Below are positions 1 to 13,100 of a stretch of 64,000 bases of DNA, in pieces. Both the position numbers and the translations under genes were made by a program. Source of the DNA: Dastarcus helophoroides. Its lineage: Eukaryota > Arthropoda > Insecta > Coleoptera > Bothrideridae. The notes under the pieces are model-generated. The model was not told where the DNA came from. It worked only from the letters and a program-made list of their open reading frames with translations, and did no database searches. How positions within the stretch are numbered: position 1 is the first letter of the stretch; every line of letters begins with the position of its first letter. The stretch is from assembly GCA_028583605.1 (NCBI GenBank), contig CM053329.1:3906001-3970000 (forward strand). Reading direction: 5' to 3'.

Positions 1-1093
1 TTAAGTCAACAAAAAGTAGTTTTATTATTCAATTTAAATTTTAACAAATTTTTTAAAAAATTAACAAATTTGTGATTTTGAAGTTTATATCGAAAATCAT
101 CCAAACGTTTTTTTAGAGACTTGGAACTTTCCTCTCGAAATTAATTGTCAAATTATGACTTTAAACTTTGGTGAATTTCGAAAATTCGAAAATTTGTCTT
201 ACCCTTTTTTGCTGGAACTTTCCTTCTAATCACAAATTATCCATTGTAAGAAAACTATTATAATGATTCAAGTCTAGGCTTCAAATTCTGAAAAAAAAAT
301 AAGATTTGAAACAAAAAATTTACGAGTATTGTAATTTTGATTTTTTTGCAAATATTTTTATTGTAAAGCTTGAAGCTTTAAATTGGACATTTTAAATTTA
401 ACCTTACTTCTATTTTTTCCACTTTTTTGTAAATACTTTCTAATTACTTTAGCATTTTCATTGGTCGAAATTTGAAGTTTGATCTTAATATTTTAATTTT
501 AATCCCATTTTTACACGAACCTCGAGATTTTGAATTTATGTTTGAGAAAAGTCAAGTTTGAATATGGAAATGTAAGAACTAAATCAAAAGTAAAAAAAGC
601 TAAAAAGAAGAAAAATAAAAAATATAACGTATTTTTGCAATTACCCCCTTTTCAAGATTTTAACTTTAATGTTGAAATTTAAAAATTAATATTGATAATT
701 CTTATTTTTGTTTTGTGCCCGTCCTAGAACATGTCTTGATGCATTTATTTAATCAAAAGATTTTAAACCAAGTCACTTTCCCCTCCTCTTTTGTTTTAAA
801 CTATTTGAGGCATTGTAATGTTTTAATACTTTGTAGCTCCATTTAGGGTTAAAAATATCAGTTTTATGTCAAAGAACGTCCACTTTAGATTAGGTCCAAG
901 AAAAATTGTGAAAAGGGCAAGGGACCCTTGCGCAAATCATAATACTGACTTCTAAAGGTACGCCACTGAAATTATCTAAATCTCGAAAGTTTCCATTCGA
1001 CTCATTTGGAGCTTTGAAGTAAAGAGTTTTAAGAAAGCTCAGTTAAACATATTATATACCAAGTATATGTATGTTTTGAAATATCATACACAT
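1..1093. other. AT-rich sequence without a gene
   Basis: No open frame of note on either strand. The first 700 bases are a diluted form of the AAATTT/TTCGAAA repeat that forms denser blocks further along the window; the rest is unremarkable. Confidence 0.6.
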
Positions 1094-1101
1094 GTTTAGA
1101 G

Positions 1102-1183
1102 CAGGGCTCGGCAAACTGCGTCTCGGGAGCCGCATGCAGCTCATTTAAAAGACAATTTCGGCTCTTTAAATCCCCCTACAAAA
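1102..1183 (+). mobile_element. Solo 5' end of a hAT-type transposon
   Basis: Starts CAGGGCTCGGCAAACTGCG and continues with the short GC-rich direct and inverted words (GGGAGCCGCATGCAGCTC, then CGGCTCTTT) typical of hAT subterminal regions of the CAGNGGTCGGCAAACT family. The homology stops abruptly after about 80 bases, where AT-rich sequence begins. No matching inverted end (AGTTTGCCGAGCCCTG) is visible downstream, so this is a truncated relic. The family assignment rests on the terminal motif only. Confidence 0.65.
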
Positions 1184-1229
1184 ATAAATAAATAAAAGCT
1201 AGAGTGGACAACACGCAGAAAATGAGTAC

Positions 1230-3060
1230 TTATTAAACAAGTAAAATTTCCAAAAAGGCTTTTCTAGAAATTTTTACGTTTTGCCTAAATTTTGAAAAAA
1301 CGTTGAGATTTCAAGAAGCATTTTTTTCGAAATTTCTGATTTATTAGTATTAACATTTTGAAAAAACACATGAAATTTGAAATTTCTAGAAAAAGACCAA
1401 TTTGGGGAGTCGAAATTTCTAAAAAATATTTTTATCAAGATTTTTAATTTTTTATCTGTAAATTTTCCACAGCCTTGAAATTTCTCGAAAAATAGTTGAA
1501 TTACTTTTGTGAGAAAAAAAATCTAAATTTATAGAAACAGCAAATATGAAAGTTCGAAATAAAAGCTGAAATTTCCAGAAAAAGCCAAATTTTGAGAAAA
1601 AGAAAGAGATCTAAAAAATTGACAAACAAACATGAATTTATCAAAAGTTCTCAAAAAAGCTAAAATTTTGGAAATAAAACGTCATATTTCGACAACAGAT
1701 TGAAACCCAGAACAAATTAAAAACCTGAAATTTTTAGACAAATTTGATTTTTTTAAATTCAAGAAAAGGCTTAATTCCGAAAAAAAGAGATTTCGAAAAA
1801 TTGAATTCGTCAAAGTTCTTCAAAAAAGGCAAAATGTTAGAAAAAGACTTCGAATTTTGACAATAGATTGAAATTCGCAGAACAAATTTAAAAACCTGAA
1901 ATGTTTAAAAAAATTTAAATTTTGTGAAACATTATAAAATTTAGAAAAAAGAAATTGTAAAAATTAAAAGCTTAAAAATTTTTTAAATTTTTTCCGAAGT
2001 CGAAGATTTCAGAGAAAAATAAAATAAAAAAATTGCAATTTTCCAAAAAAAGTAAAATTTTGAGAATAAATTGAAATTTTGAGAACAAGAAGAATCAAAA
2101 AAGAACTACAAATTTTCATATAAATCGAATTTTCAGAAAATTGGTTAAATAATTTAGAAGCAAAAGAAAATGTCGATAAAACTTCCAGTTTCGAGTAAAA
2201 TTATTGAATTTTAAAAGAAGGTCTTCCCAGAGTAAGTCAAATTTTAAGAAAAAATCAAATTTCGAGATTTGAAAATAGATAAATTTGGTTCGAAATAAAA
2301 GTTGAAATTTACAGAAAAACTCGAATTTTGAAAAACAATGAATTTGGGAAAAGTACTCAAAAAGGATAAAATTTATAAAAAAACGTCGAATTTCGACAAT
2401 AGATTGAAACCCAGAACAAATTTAAAACCTGAAATTTTTATACAAATTTCAATTTTGTGAACAATTGCAAAATTTCGAAATGACAAATTGTAAAAAATTG
2501 AAAGCTTAGACAAAATTCTCGAACATTTAAAAAACCGAAGTTTTTCAGATAAGAAGAAAATAAAAAATTTGCATTTATTAAAAAAAAAATTCAAATGTTC
2601 AGATAAATTCGAATTTTGACAGAATTGGTAAAATAATTTCAAAAGAAAAGACAATGTCGCTACAACTTACAGATTCGAGAAAAATGTTGAACTTTAATGA
2701 AGGGTCAAATTTTAAGAAAAAAAACACATTTTGACATTAAGTCAAACGACGAATTTCGTCGAAAAACTCGCAGCTTGCAGAAGCAATAAAATCGAATTTT
2801 AAAAGCCAACATTTCAAAAACAAACATCGATTTTTGCGAAAAATAAATAAAAGCTTGAATGTTTAGTAACATTTCAAAAATGCCTAAATTTGCCAAAAGC
2901 ACGAATTTTAAAAAGAATGTAGAAAGTTCTAGAAAAAAGCCGCTATTGAGAACAAAGTCGAAACAATGTAATTTTGGAAAAAAGTGAAATTTGAGAATAG
3001 AGCTAATTTCCAAAGGAGAAAACTTTGAAAAAAGGGTCGAAATCTTCAAAAACTATTTTA
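1230..3060 (+). repeat. Strand-skewed degenerate AT repeat, purine-rich on plus strand
   Basis: Dozens of irregularly spaced variants of GAAATTT, AAATTTTGAGAAAAA and TCGAAATT occur, with A and G strongly favoured on the plus strand. Spacing is roughly 25-40 bases and copies are diverged. Apparent minus-strand frames at 2373-2654 and 2705-3049 are Phe/Leu/Lys/Ser-rich read-through of this repeat and are not genes. Confidence 0.7.
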
Positions 3061-4032
3061 CTTAGCATCTCCAATTACTTCAAATTTTTACTTTATTTAT
3101 TACAAAATCGACAAAAGATGAATTTTTGAGAAATAAGACGAATCTTCCAGTAGGTCGTATTAAAAAAAAATAAATATTTTCACAAATTGTCGAATTTCGA
3201 GAAGGAAGATTTAAAGTAAAAGGCTAACTTTAGGAACAAAATAGATATTAAAAAAGAAGACTGATATAAAGAATAGTGAAACTGTAGTTTTTCTCTGAAG
3301 ATGACATGTGCCTTTTAATCTTTCTTGGGTTTAGGGGACAAGATCTGTATTTCAATTTTTGAAGATAACCAAAGACCGGTCTGTTCCACCAGAAATAATT
3401 TATTATGAAATGAAGATATGGGTATAGGATAGAATAAACATCGAAAGAAATAATCCAGAAAATTTGAATATTCGAATTCTATTTATAGATATAAATTACT
3501 ACCTACTAAACTGAACCAGAAATTAAAAAATTCCCGTGCTTTTATTTCTGTATAGCATATGGATCTTACACTTACTTTTCATAACAATTATTATTTTATG
3601 ATTTTTGATTATGTAATTATTTTATCTACGAATGAATTCAGTTTAAAAAAATATGCCTTCACTAATTTTTATGCTATTGTTTTGTGGCGCAGATATTTTT
3701 ACCTTTCATAACTAAAGTAAATGTGTTCTACTTACCCTTTTTGACTGTAGAGATAAATTCCATTTAGGTTAGGTTTCAAAGAAATACATACTGAATACAA
3801 ATACATTTTTATTAGTATCATAATATATTTCACTAGATATATAATATATACCTATCATGTAATTTACCTGTGTATGATAAAATAAAATAGTTAGATAATA
3901 TAATTAATATAATGGTATAGCAACATTTATTATAGGTATTTAGATGTAAAAAGGTAATATTAGAAGAGAATATTATATTCCCGAAAAACGTGTACTCGTA
4001 CAAAATACTGACTACATAACATACTGGTATAT
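3061..4032. other. No supported feature
   Basis: AT-rich sequence; the skewed repeat fades out by about 3300. Nothing else is recognised. Confidence 0.6.
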
Positions 4033-4074
4033 ATGCTACGTACTATATACTCATTATTAGTTATTAAAATATAT

Positions 4075-4381
4075 ATGGGGAGATTAACATCATCAGGAAA
4101 GTCCGTACATTCACTTTTAATTCTTATTGACATCCTCACAATTAACAATCAAGAAAGCCAGCAAGCTCTTCCAAGAGAAAGTAAATTTCTGTTGGAAATC
4201 CTGGCTAAAGGATTCATAATGAACACGACACACCATGACACTCAGTATAGAATATTTCACAGCGAGAACACGTTCAGTGGAACTCCGGTTATTTTATAGC
4301 CCAACCACTTTAGATGCTCTCGAAAAAGAATTTTCCACGTTTTTCATCATAGAATCTATGGCCAGCGACAAAGACGAATGA
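4075..4381 (+). pseudogene. Unidentified decayed ORF with one apparent frameshift
   Basis: A frame opens at the ATG at 4075 (open upstream to 4033) and reads to a stop at 4297-4299. The product looks protein-like rather than low-complexity, with a leucine/isoleucine-rich helix, then a segment around LPRESKFLLEILAKGF, then polar residues. Just at the stop, the +1 frame continues with similarly protein-like sequence (containing TTLDALEKEFSTFFIIES) to a stop at 4379-4381, and more open text follows to about 4430. This is what a frameshifted gene or transposon remnant looks like. I do not recognise the family. Chance is possible, since the whole piece is only about 100 codons. Confidence 0.3.
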
Positions 4382-4439
4382 AACATGGAAAATGCTCGTA
4401 TAAACGATATGAAAATGCATATTGAGACGATCAGGTTTG

Positions 4440-5126
4440 CCAAGTGAAACATTTTCCTCTAAAATGGCTGGTCTATTGATAATTTAAATACATATAATAT
4501 AAAATAATTTCCTGCAAAAATATTATTATTATTATTTTAGTATACCTTAAGCAAAATTCCTTCAAGAAAGATTAAAGGCCATAATATTCAGACTTTAAAA
4601 AAATAAATATAACGTTATTTGCGACCGTTTCTTTTGAAGTTTAACGATTTGGGATATATTATAATTTCTTCTGCTTTAGTAGATTATCTTGACATAGTTT
4701 AAAAACATTGTTACAATACGAAAATATATATTCGATTTTTCTTGATTGCAACTATGGGGTAGTAAAACAGTAAATATTATTGATGTGGTTACATGGTGCG
4801 CATAAAAAATTTATCTTCATCTGTTGCATAAATATATTTTTAATTCTAACATGAATAAATGTCCCTGCCAAGATACTACTTACTAATAAAACTAAAAGAA
4901 GAAATGGCATATTTCCCACGGTAGCGTTAAGTAAATCAAAGTTACTGAATTATTTGAGAAATGATGTGATAAAGTTATAATGTGGTTCATGACACAATCT
5001 ACATTACGACTACATCAATACTATATTTTGTGTTACATCGCCTCAATCAAAGACTAAGCTTTAAAAGATTAATGTGCCTAACAAAAAATTAAATTTTAGT
5101 GCATTTTAAGTAATAACTTGATGCAC
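4440..5126. other. No supported feature
   Basis: AT-rich intergenic sequence; nothing recognised. Confidence 0.6.
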
Positions 5127-5196
5127 AATAATAATAATAATAATAATAATAATATGATGATAATGATGATGATGATGATGATGATGATGATAATAA
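5127..5196 (+). repeat. Compound microsatellite (AAT)n-(GAT)n
   Basis: About nine AAT units run directly into a stretch of GAT/ATG units with one or two interruptions. Compound structures like this usually arise by slippage after a point change in one unit. Confidence 0.95.
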
Positions 5197-8035
5197 AGCC
5201 AACTAAACATGATTAATACCCTGTACAGTTTCAGGTCTTATCAAAATGCTGTTACCGAGTGGTAAATATTGGTTTTTTTTTCTTAATTTTACACTCCTTC
5301 AGTTTTTTTTTCTATATATTGATTGAGAGATGTTAAATACATAAAAATATCTAAATTTAGTACTTTTACTCCATGAATAGTGAAATCTGAAAAATCCTGC
5401 AGTAGGTCAATAGAAACAGAAGTAGGCTCATATTCCTTTAAGATTGTATGCAAGCAATTAAATTAAAACTACACAAGTTAGGGTCTTTGTAGCAATTTCA
5501 ATTTGTTCGAAAAAGCTGAGAACTACTTTGTCTTACAACCAGTTTAAGGACTGGTTTTATTTTTGGTGGTGCGACTTTTTTGCTTCGACGTAGTTTTTTG
5601 GATACGAAAGAGAGATTTTATCCGAAATTGTGAATTTCTTTAGTTTTTAAAAAGATTAATTTGGCTAATTTTCAGCAATATTACAAAACCTATTGTTTCT
5701 TCCTAACTTTTCAAGTTTTCTTTGTCTATTTATTAAAAATGAATAGCGAATGTAAATTACTCTTAATTTTAAAAATGTATTAATAACTCTCCAGTTTGAA
5801 CCTGCCGAAATATTACACCCTGAATTGACGAGGTTATCCATGATACTATTACTCTGAAATAATAGTGTCATATAGAATATATGCAAAGCAATAATTCTTT
5901 TAAAGAAAGGAGAAACTTTGCAATTAAATATATGGTTTAGTATTTAGCTTTATCAACTAAGAATATAATTTTCCATACAAATCATCAAATCAAAATAATA
6001 TACAAATAATAAAATATTCTAAAAATGATTTTTCAACATTGCAGGTTTTACAGTAATTGGATTGAAAATAATTCGGACATTTTGTTCAAACTTTAGTTAC
6101 AGAATTACTCTACATAATCCTGAAGAGTTTCATAAACATTTTCAGTTAAAAACGTGTGAAATATGCCATTATTTTTAAGCGCATTAAAAATTGAGGATGA
6201 AAAATAAGATTTAGAAGTATGCAATGCATTGGTCACTGAGATTTTTCACACTTACGATATCTTTTTCTTTGCTATGAGGTATAGATTTTATACAACCAGA
6301 GCTAGAAAAGTCTTTTTTGGAAATCTTTTTTGTTATTGCTTTCTTGTATTATAAAATTATACCTGCATACCAAGCTTTAGTAACTTTATATTTTGGCACC
6401 AGAAATTACAATTAAAACTACTAATTTTTTTAGAATCCTCAATTATCGATGTCTTTTTGTTTTTGTTTTATTTCACTGATCCCCAATATATAGTTTTTGT
6501 TGTCTTTGCGAAAAATGTGCGATTACTATATCTTAAATGCGAAACATGTTTATTGATGGGTAAAAAAAGCAACAATGATAATACAACTGACAAAAAGCAA
6601 TTCAGCAAATGCTAGGTAACCGCCTACTAAATAAATTTTTCAATAGTATACGCATTATATATATCGTGATAGAAATTGTATCTAAATATTTTTCTATGAT
6701 TTTATAACTGGAAAAATATCCACACATCACACGTAAAACATTTTTTTTTTTGGATTTTTTTTACTTTACAGCTGTTGGCATTTTTCGTTTAAACTATAAC
6801 AAACTCGTAACTAAAACCTTAACGCAATTTAGAAGATCTCCGAAATATCATTTAAGTCAGTCTTAAAAATCACAGAGAAGCTTTGATATGATAAAATTAT
6901 TGTGCTCGGTTATACTCAATTTCATCCATGGTATATCAATATATTGTCTAAAATATAATTTTTGCAATAATGATAACATGAACCTCTGAAGTGATTGTCT
7001 ATAAAGTGAAAATAATCTTTGATTGCAATTTGTTCTATATATTTCCAATTAATTTCTGCTATAAAACCATTACAAATAATACATTGACATATCATCGATG
7101 CCTATCCCGTCTTTTCCTTTACTTGTCACATATTGACAATTTGGCAGTCAGGCCTTTTTTCGTGGAATATTTGTTATAAATCAACAAAAGAATCAACAAA
7201 ACGCCAAAGTCAATTCCCTTCAAAAACAAATTTGTGCTGATCTTTTTTACATCATTCAATGATGAACCTCTTCAACCAACAGCAATAAAGCTTAGATTTT
7301 TTTAACATAAAACCTTTAGAAAAGGACATATCTAACCATAGTACGATTAAACGACTCGCACACATTCAATAATATAGAAATACTTTTAACATTTGCAGCT
7401 AAATATATAATTTAGTATATAGTTATATATTTTTATTATAAATGCTGAGCGGGTGACAGCTTGAATCGCAAGATTCTACTGTACGGTTACGTTTTGTCTA
7501 CTCTACGTTACAATATTTAAAGTAGATAAATAGATAGCATTTAAAAGTCTAGTATTTCGTTATTTTATTGCTTTAAGTTACCATTAGAAGACGAAATTTT
7601 GATATCGACATTAAACAATGACGTCATTGGGCTGCGATGATAAGATTTCTTTGTGAAGCATTGTTGAAAATTTTCGAGGAACCATTACCTCCGACACCAC
7701 CGACTACTACTATATTGCATTTTTATTCAGTCTTTTGAATTATATGCAGTTGACGATTGGAAATGTACGGACATAAGGTCAAAATTATTGATATTTAAAA
7801 TATCTGTTAAATTCCATTTTCCTATAAACTGGAGAGTAACACAAATCGTCATTATTTCCCTAGATGAAGTCGTACTTCTCAGCGAATCGACGTTAGTAGC
7901 TATTAAGACGTAATTTACTAGCTTAAAAGTAAAATGAGTGATTATTTGTTTTAGTTTGGAACATATCGTTAATTCAAAGGTACTTCATAATTTCTTTTTA
8001 TAATTCTACACCATATCCCAACTAGAATATTGTAA
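5197..8035. other. No supported gene
   Basis: Short open frames (for example 5665-5886 minus and 6863-7048 minus) have no recognisable motif and match chance in AT-rich DNA. No repeat or RNA gene seen. Confidence 0.55.
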
Positions 8036-8275
8036 CAAACTGATAACGTTGCGGAGTGTATGGGCCACTTTAGTAGAATTTACTAGAAACTAGACAGGTA
8101 TTATTGCGGAGCGACTCATGTGCAGATTGATCACCGTCTAGTTTAGGCACTCCCTACATTTCGAGAAATGAAGATTCCCGAACAGGGGTTGGATATAAAT
8201 ATCGATTCAAACATATACATAATGCGATAAAATACTGTTGAGTTCCTTTATTAATAAAGTGTTCAAATTAACGGT
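8036..8275 (+). mobile_element. Possible LTR remnant
   Basis: A slightly more GC-rich piece contains a TATA-type box (ATATAAATA near 8201), an oppositely placed start-like region and an AATAAAG poly(A)-type signal near 8254, in LTR-like order. A similar arrangement, with the shared words GCGRAGYGACYCATGTG, recurs at 27206-27410. No PBS, target duplication or internal retrotransposon domain is visible, so this is weak. Confidence 0.2.
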
Positions 8276-8279
8276 ACAT

Positions 8280-9038
8280 TTTTGAATCGAACCAACAACA
8301 TGTAAAAACATGTATTTAGACTAGTACAATCAACTTAGGAGTTTAGATATCGATCCATTCGAACGTTTGGTAATATCAGTGGTTAGCTTTGTTAGCGTTA
8401 GCAAACATTTAACAAAGTTACAAATTTTAAAACGAAAATTTGTGGTCCGTAAAAGATGAAAGTAATTTCAAGAGTTAAATCGATTTATTTCATTAGGGTA
8501 ATCTTTATTATAAAGAAATATACTTGGGGAGATGCAGCACTTATGGAATTGAAGCAGAAAACCGATAAAGCATTTTAGAATATTTCTCTTGACCCACATA
8601 TTTAAAGAAAACATTAAACCTAAGAGTGGCATACCTGATATTTTCCTAGTGGAAATACAGCAAATGGGAAATTCAATAATGTAACATTTTCATGTGTGTA
8701 AGCAGAAATAGGGCTAATCGAAATACTAATCCAACGAAAAAATTCGCTTATATGACCTCAAAGTGAACAACTCAAGTGCTCCTCAAGGGGTTAACACTTT
8801 TTCTAAACTTTATTACAAAGCTACGGTGAAACTTCAATGTTTTAGCTATATTTTTAGGATAACTATAAAAATTTGTAAAAAAATTTGGTCGGTAGTAAAT
8901 TTTTCCAAAGTTAAATCTAGAAAAAATACCTTAATGCTAACATCTTGCTAATGTAACCCATGTGCAGACACATTATTCTCTTTTCGTTTTAGAGATGATA
9001 ACCTCCAAACCTAGTATACCTGGTTTTAAAACTGTATA
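8280..9038. other. No supported feature
   Basis: AT-rich; the 62-codon plus frame at 8763 has no motif. Nothing recognised. Confidence 0.55.
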
Positions 9039-9407
9039 TCAACATCGCTTTTCATAATGGTATAGTATTATAAAATTTAAAGTAACAATTACATTAATGA
9101 GTAAAAGTTGTCTGCGACTAATAAGTAATACTCCTACTGACCACTTTCTTCCGTTTAAAGATGAGTAGCAATTTCCTAATGAAAATAACTCTGTAATTAA
9201 AGCAACAAGAATATATGCCAGTAAAATTGCTCCTCCAGATGCACATTTTATAAAAAGTGCATAGTTAAGTATATATTTCACGCAAGTAAAAATTATTTGA
9301 AAAGTGTGTACATCTAGAACTTGAAGTATTAAAATGTAAAATAGAGGACTTAAACACTCAACAAAATGATAAATGCTGCGCAATAAAAAATTATATTTCT
9401 TTCCCAT
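9039..9407 (-). pseudogene. Probable insect odorant receptor (7tm_6) C-terminal fragment
   Basis: The minus-strand frame encodes 122 residues with two or three hydrophobic segments (roughly 20-40, 57-80, 102-118). The part around residues 62-98 reads like the last loop and TM7 region of insect odorant receptors: a membrane segment ending in a Glu/Leu (LITELFSLGNCYSSL), then a small polar stretch with a Trp, then a Leu/Ile-rich segment ending in SRRQ. In the family this corresponds to the GNELTEES..LGNAIYSSDWY..LP...R..LLLI..RSQ region. The usual following exon is not seen and upstream exons are not recognised, so it is either one exon of a diverged receptor or a decayed copy. Such receptors are ligand-gated cation channels with Orco in olfactory neuron membranes. 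A gustatory receptor or chance membrane-like frame remains possible. Confidence 0.4.
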
Positions 9408-9576
9408 TTATTTCTTTGCCTTTCCATTAAACTTTTTTTCCAGCTTGCAAACTAGTAATTGATTGCAGCATTTTTGAATAGTGTTACTGCAAAATATTTA
9501 TGCATTAAAAAATCGTCTCTTGACTTGACCTTTTTATCTGCAGCTACTTTGAAATTCGAAAAATTAGTTCATAATA

Positions 9577-10145
9577 CAGGGTGCTTCACTCAGAAAAAGA
9601 ATTGACGGTTGAGTAAGTCGGAATCGGGGGAAATAAATAAATATAAAATTGTTATGTTATGTCTGAAAGTCAGTGATTAACCACACTTCGGCGCCGAGGT
9701 CCCCGAAAACGGTATTTTATTATTCGCCGACCGACCCAATAAGGATGACGAAATGCAGAATAAATTTAAGTGTAAAAAAAAGTATGCGAAAAGTGGATAC
9801 AAAATGTTGTTTGTAGTGGCTAATATTCGAGAGTTATTTTTCGACGATTTTTCGTTTAAATTTTTGTTAATCTATGGGGAAAATATCTGATGCCGGCGAA
9901 AATTTTTGAACCATGTGCCCTTACCGACGTATCTTATTTTTTCTTCATAAACTCCGAAACCATCAAATGGTTCAGAAAAATACACTCGAATTTTAATGTG
10001 ACTCTGGGCTATGTTTAGAATATTCCATCGTTGGTGCATTTTTCATCAACGATGACCTAACTGCCGAGAAATGTTTAATATGTTCCCAAACTAAATAAGC
10101 CATGTTTGAGCATCAAACTTTAATTTTATGGATGCGTCGCGTCGG
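9577..10145 (+). mobile_element. Unclassified transposon-like segment with TACAGGGTG end
   Basis: Begins TACAGGGTGCTTCACTCAG after AT-rich sequence and is distinctly richer in GC and CpG (GGCGCCGAGG, GTCGCGTCGGCCGC) than its surroundings up to about 10145. TACAGGGTGNTYCA is a frequent end of insect mariner-related elements and recurs in this window near 33130, 35690 and 61786. No inverted partner and no coding domain can be seen, so the class and right boundary are open. Confidence 0.35.
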
Positions 10146-13100
10146 CCGCAATATTATTTATTTTTTAGGATTCATATTTTAGTTTGTCAGACCCTTTAAT
10201 TATTATAAGATTTTAGGTCTAATTATGTTTTGAATTTCCGTTTTGCTTTTCGTCGAAACAATTGATTAATGAAACAAAAAATGTATAAACATTTAAGTTT
10301 AAAATAAAGACTTTATTGTTCAATTAATCAACAACGTGTCGCTCTGGAGAGTCTGCTTTATCATTCTAGCTGGTGAGTGATAACATCACGTTATCACGGG
10401 CTTTCTTTGAGCTACTACTTAAGCAATCAACTGCGCCGTGCCCTGAAAGGTGTATAGGTTGATTTGGGTCTATTTTAATATTTTTTTTCGAATTTCTCCA
10501 TTTACTCGGCCTCCGGAACACGTAGATAGAATTAATGCAAAGACATTAAGTAAGTCATAAAGATGATTGAAATATTTTCCGTAATTCAATAATCTGTATA
10601 TCATTTGAAGTTGCATCAAATATTATTATTTTATAGAATTAAAAATCTGATTATTAATACAATTTAATCTTTGATGATGTAAGATATATTTTTAAGTGTT
10701 CAATAAATGTTTTTATTAATTGAATAATATTTTAAAGGATAAAAGTAGGGAAAAAACATTTTCTAAATAGGTTATTTCATTGACAAGGGTATTTTCGGCG
10801 GCTTAACTTATTTTGTACATTTATTTTAAACAAATTTGAATAAATTTAGGACGAAAATTGTAAATGTCAGTTATTGCATCTCGCATAGCAGTCAAAATTA
10901 TCCAGTTCCTGAATAAATTTAATGGAAGAAATACTCTTCAACTTTTTAAATTCTGTTTCCTGAGGTGTCCCTCATTGAAAATAATAGCCAAGACAGTATG
11001 CCGAATTGCTTGTACTTTTTACGTACTTAAAGCAAATTTTTATCATGGCATTAGTCAACGTTTGGGTTATTCTTATAGCTATTAATATAAAGAGATTATT
11101 ATATGATTTATAATAATCGAGGACGTTGCCAGGCGAGAGATATTGTTTAAATCGCTAATAATCGAGTTGCATTCAAAGCTTTATCGTATCATTGATAACG
11201 ATGAGATAAAAAATTAACAAACTTTTAAAATAAAATTTGTATTTAAGGTGTTGGGGTAGGTAACTAACGTATTATAATTATAAATAACGTATTATGTGCT
11301 ACTAAGTTATTATGAAGCTGCTAAATATTATGAGGTTAATAATTATCAATAAAGATTTAATTTTAAGGACACTTAATTTTCGATGATACGATAAAATGAT
11401 TATTGCTTTACATATTATGACTGACTTTCGAATTTTATGCCTCGATTTCATCAGTTTTCTAGATCAAAACAAGTCAAAAAAGAATTACTATGCAATTATA
11501 TTAAAATGCAAAATTGGTTATTTTTTTCCATTAAATGCCGTATTGCTATTTTTGTCCTCTGTCAGACAGAATTGCTGAATTTCTTCATCAAATGTTTCTA
11601 TCAGAGACTAAGTAGACTCAACGCTTCAACTCGTAACATGAGAACCGTTGAATGCAAAATGCGCGGAAGAGAGAACTCGGTATCCCCCTCCCTTGACACG
11701 GCCGGATTAAGTCAAATTTGTAAATATTAAATCTTCGGCGTAACGGTTCTAACGATTTAGATGAAATTTTCAATTCGCGATGCATGTGCACAATATTGTT
11801 AAGCCGATGCTACAATATGTGATGATTGCAGTGAAATGGCGACTCGTGCACGCTGATAATTGAATATTTATATATTTAATTTTCACCTACCCAAAAAATG
11901 AAACTCTTGATTTTCCTTCACTAATATGTTCACTTCTGTTTCGACAGTGTTCCACAATACATTTTTCCATAGCTAATGTTTATATGATAAAAAAACCCAA
12001 TGTTATATTTGCAAAGATCTGTTAAGGAATAAGAGCACGTTGCGAACTGGCTTTTCGCCAGGCTTCCAACTGCCTTCACTAGTTACCCTGCAGCGTTCAT
12101 TCTATTTAGTCTCTGGTTTCTACATTTTTTGAAGAACATAAATTCTGTGTCCTGTAACGATTAAGGACAGGAAACGAATTTTAAAGAGACTTTGTAAACT
12201 TTAGTACATAAACCTTTAACATTTTAGAGGGTTTGATTAAAAGAAAAAAAGTTTAATTTTCTTAATTTTCTTCGGCCTTCGACTTTTATATATATAATAT
12301 TTGATTTAAAAAATATCTTGTTTATTCAAATAAATTCTTGTTTCATATTTTTTAACCGAACCAGCTTTAAGGAGCTATAAAGTAGAAAGATATTTTAGAC
12401 GAGAACGTCAGCTATTTTTCTGGTGATCTCCTATGTGCTGCAATATCGCGCCGAAATTATCCTCATATAAATAGGGCTATTTTGAGCGAAGGATCTTTTG
12501 TTTTTAGTTCCCCAAATGTAGGTATGAAAAACGATTCTTTGTATTCTTGGGTATCAGATATTTAACTGTGGTTTCATCTCAATTAAAACGAAAGCATTGT
12601 GGCACCTTTTTATAAATTATTTTCGAAACTAAGAGAAATCAGTAAAAACTGTAGTGTAAACGATCCTTGCCTTAAAATTCTTAAGTTTAGAAAAGATTAT
12701 ATTTCTTGAATTTTTGGTCACTGAATTTGAAGAGGACAGGATTATTTTAGGGCAATGTGTAAGTAACTGTAGTAGTAGATGTAGTTTTTATTATACAGAA
12801 GTTACAGAACTATAACTCAAAACTACCAGAGCCTGTAGACTAGTAAATATAGTTTGGAACTAGTTCGATTATATTCTAATTTACTTTTAAACATAGGGAA
12901 ACTTGAAATTACGTATTGTGTTACAATCCAGATCATTGCAAAAAAGTATACTTATACTAAAATAGATCAGTTAATTTTGGAAGATAAAAGTTACTGCTTA
13001 ACTTCGTAATTTTAAATTATATTGGGGAATATTTGGTCTTTTTTATTTTTGGAAGGTGTTCTTAATTCGTCAATACCTTTTTGGCAAGCGCCAAATAAGT

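Noticed and set aside
2373..3049. Minus-strand frames rich in Phe, Leu, Lys and Ser
   Set aside because: They are read-through of the skewed AT repeat; the same composition appears wherever that repeat lacks stops, as at 39489-41907 and 57458-57862.
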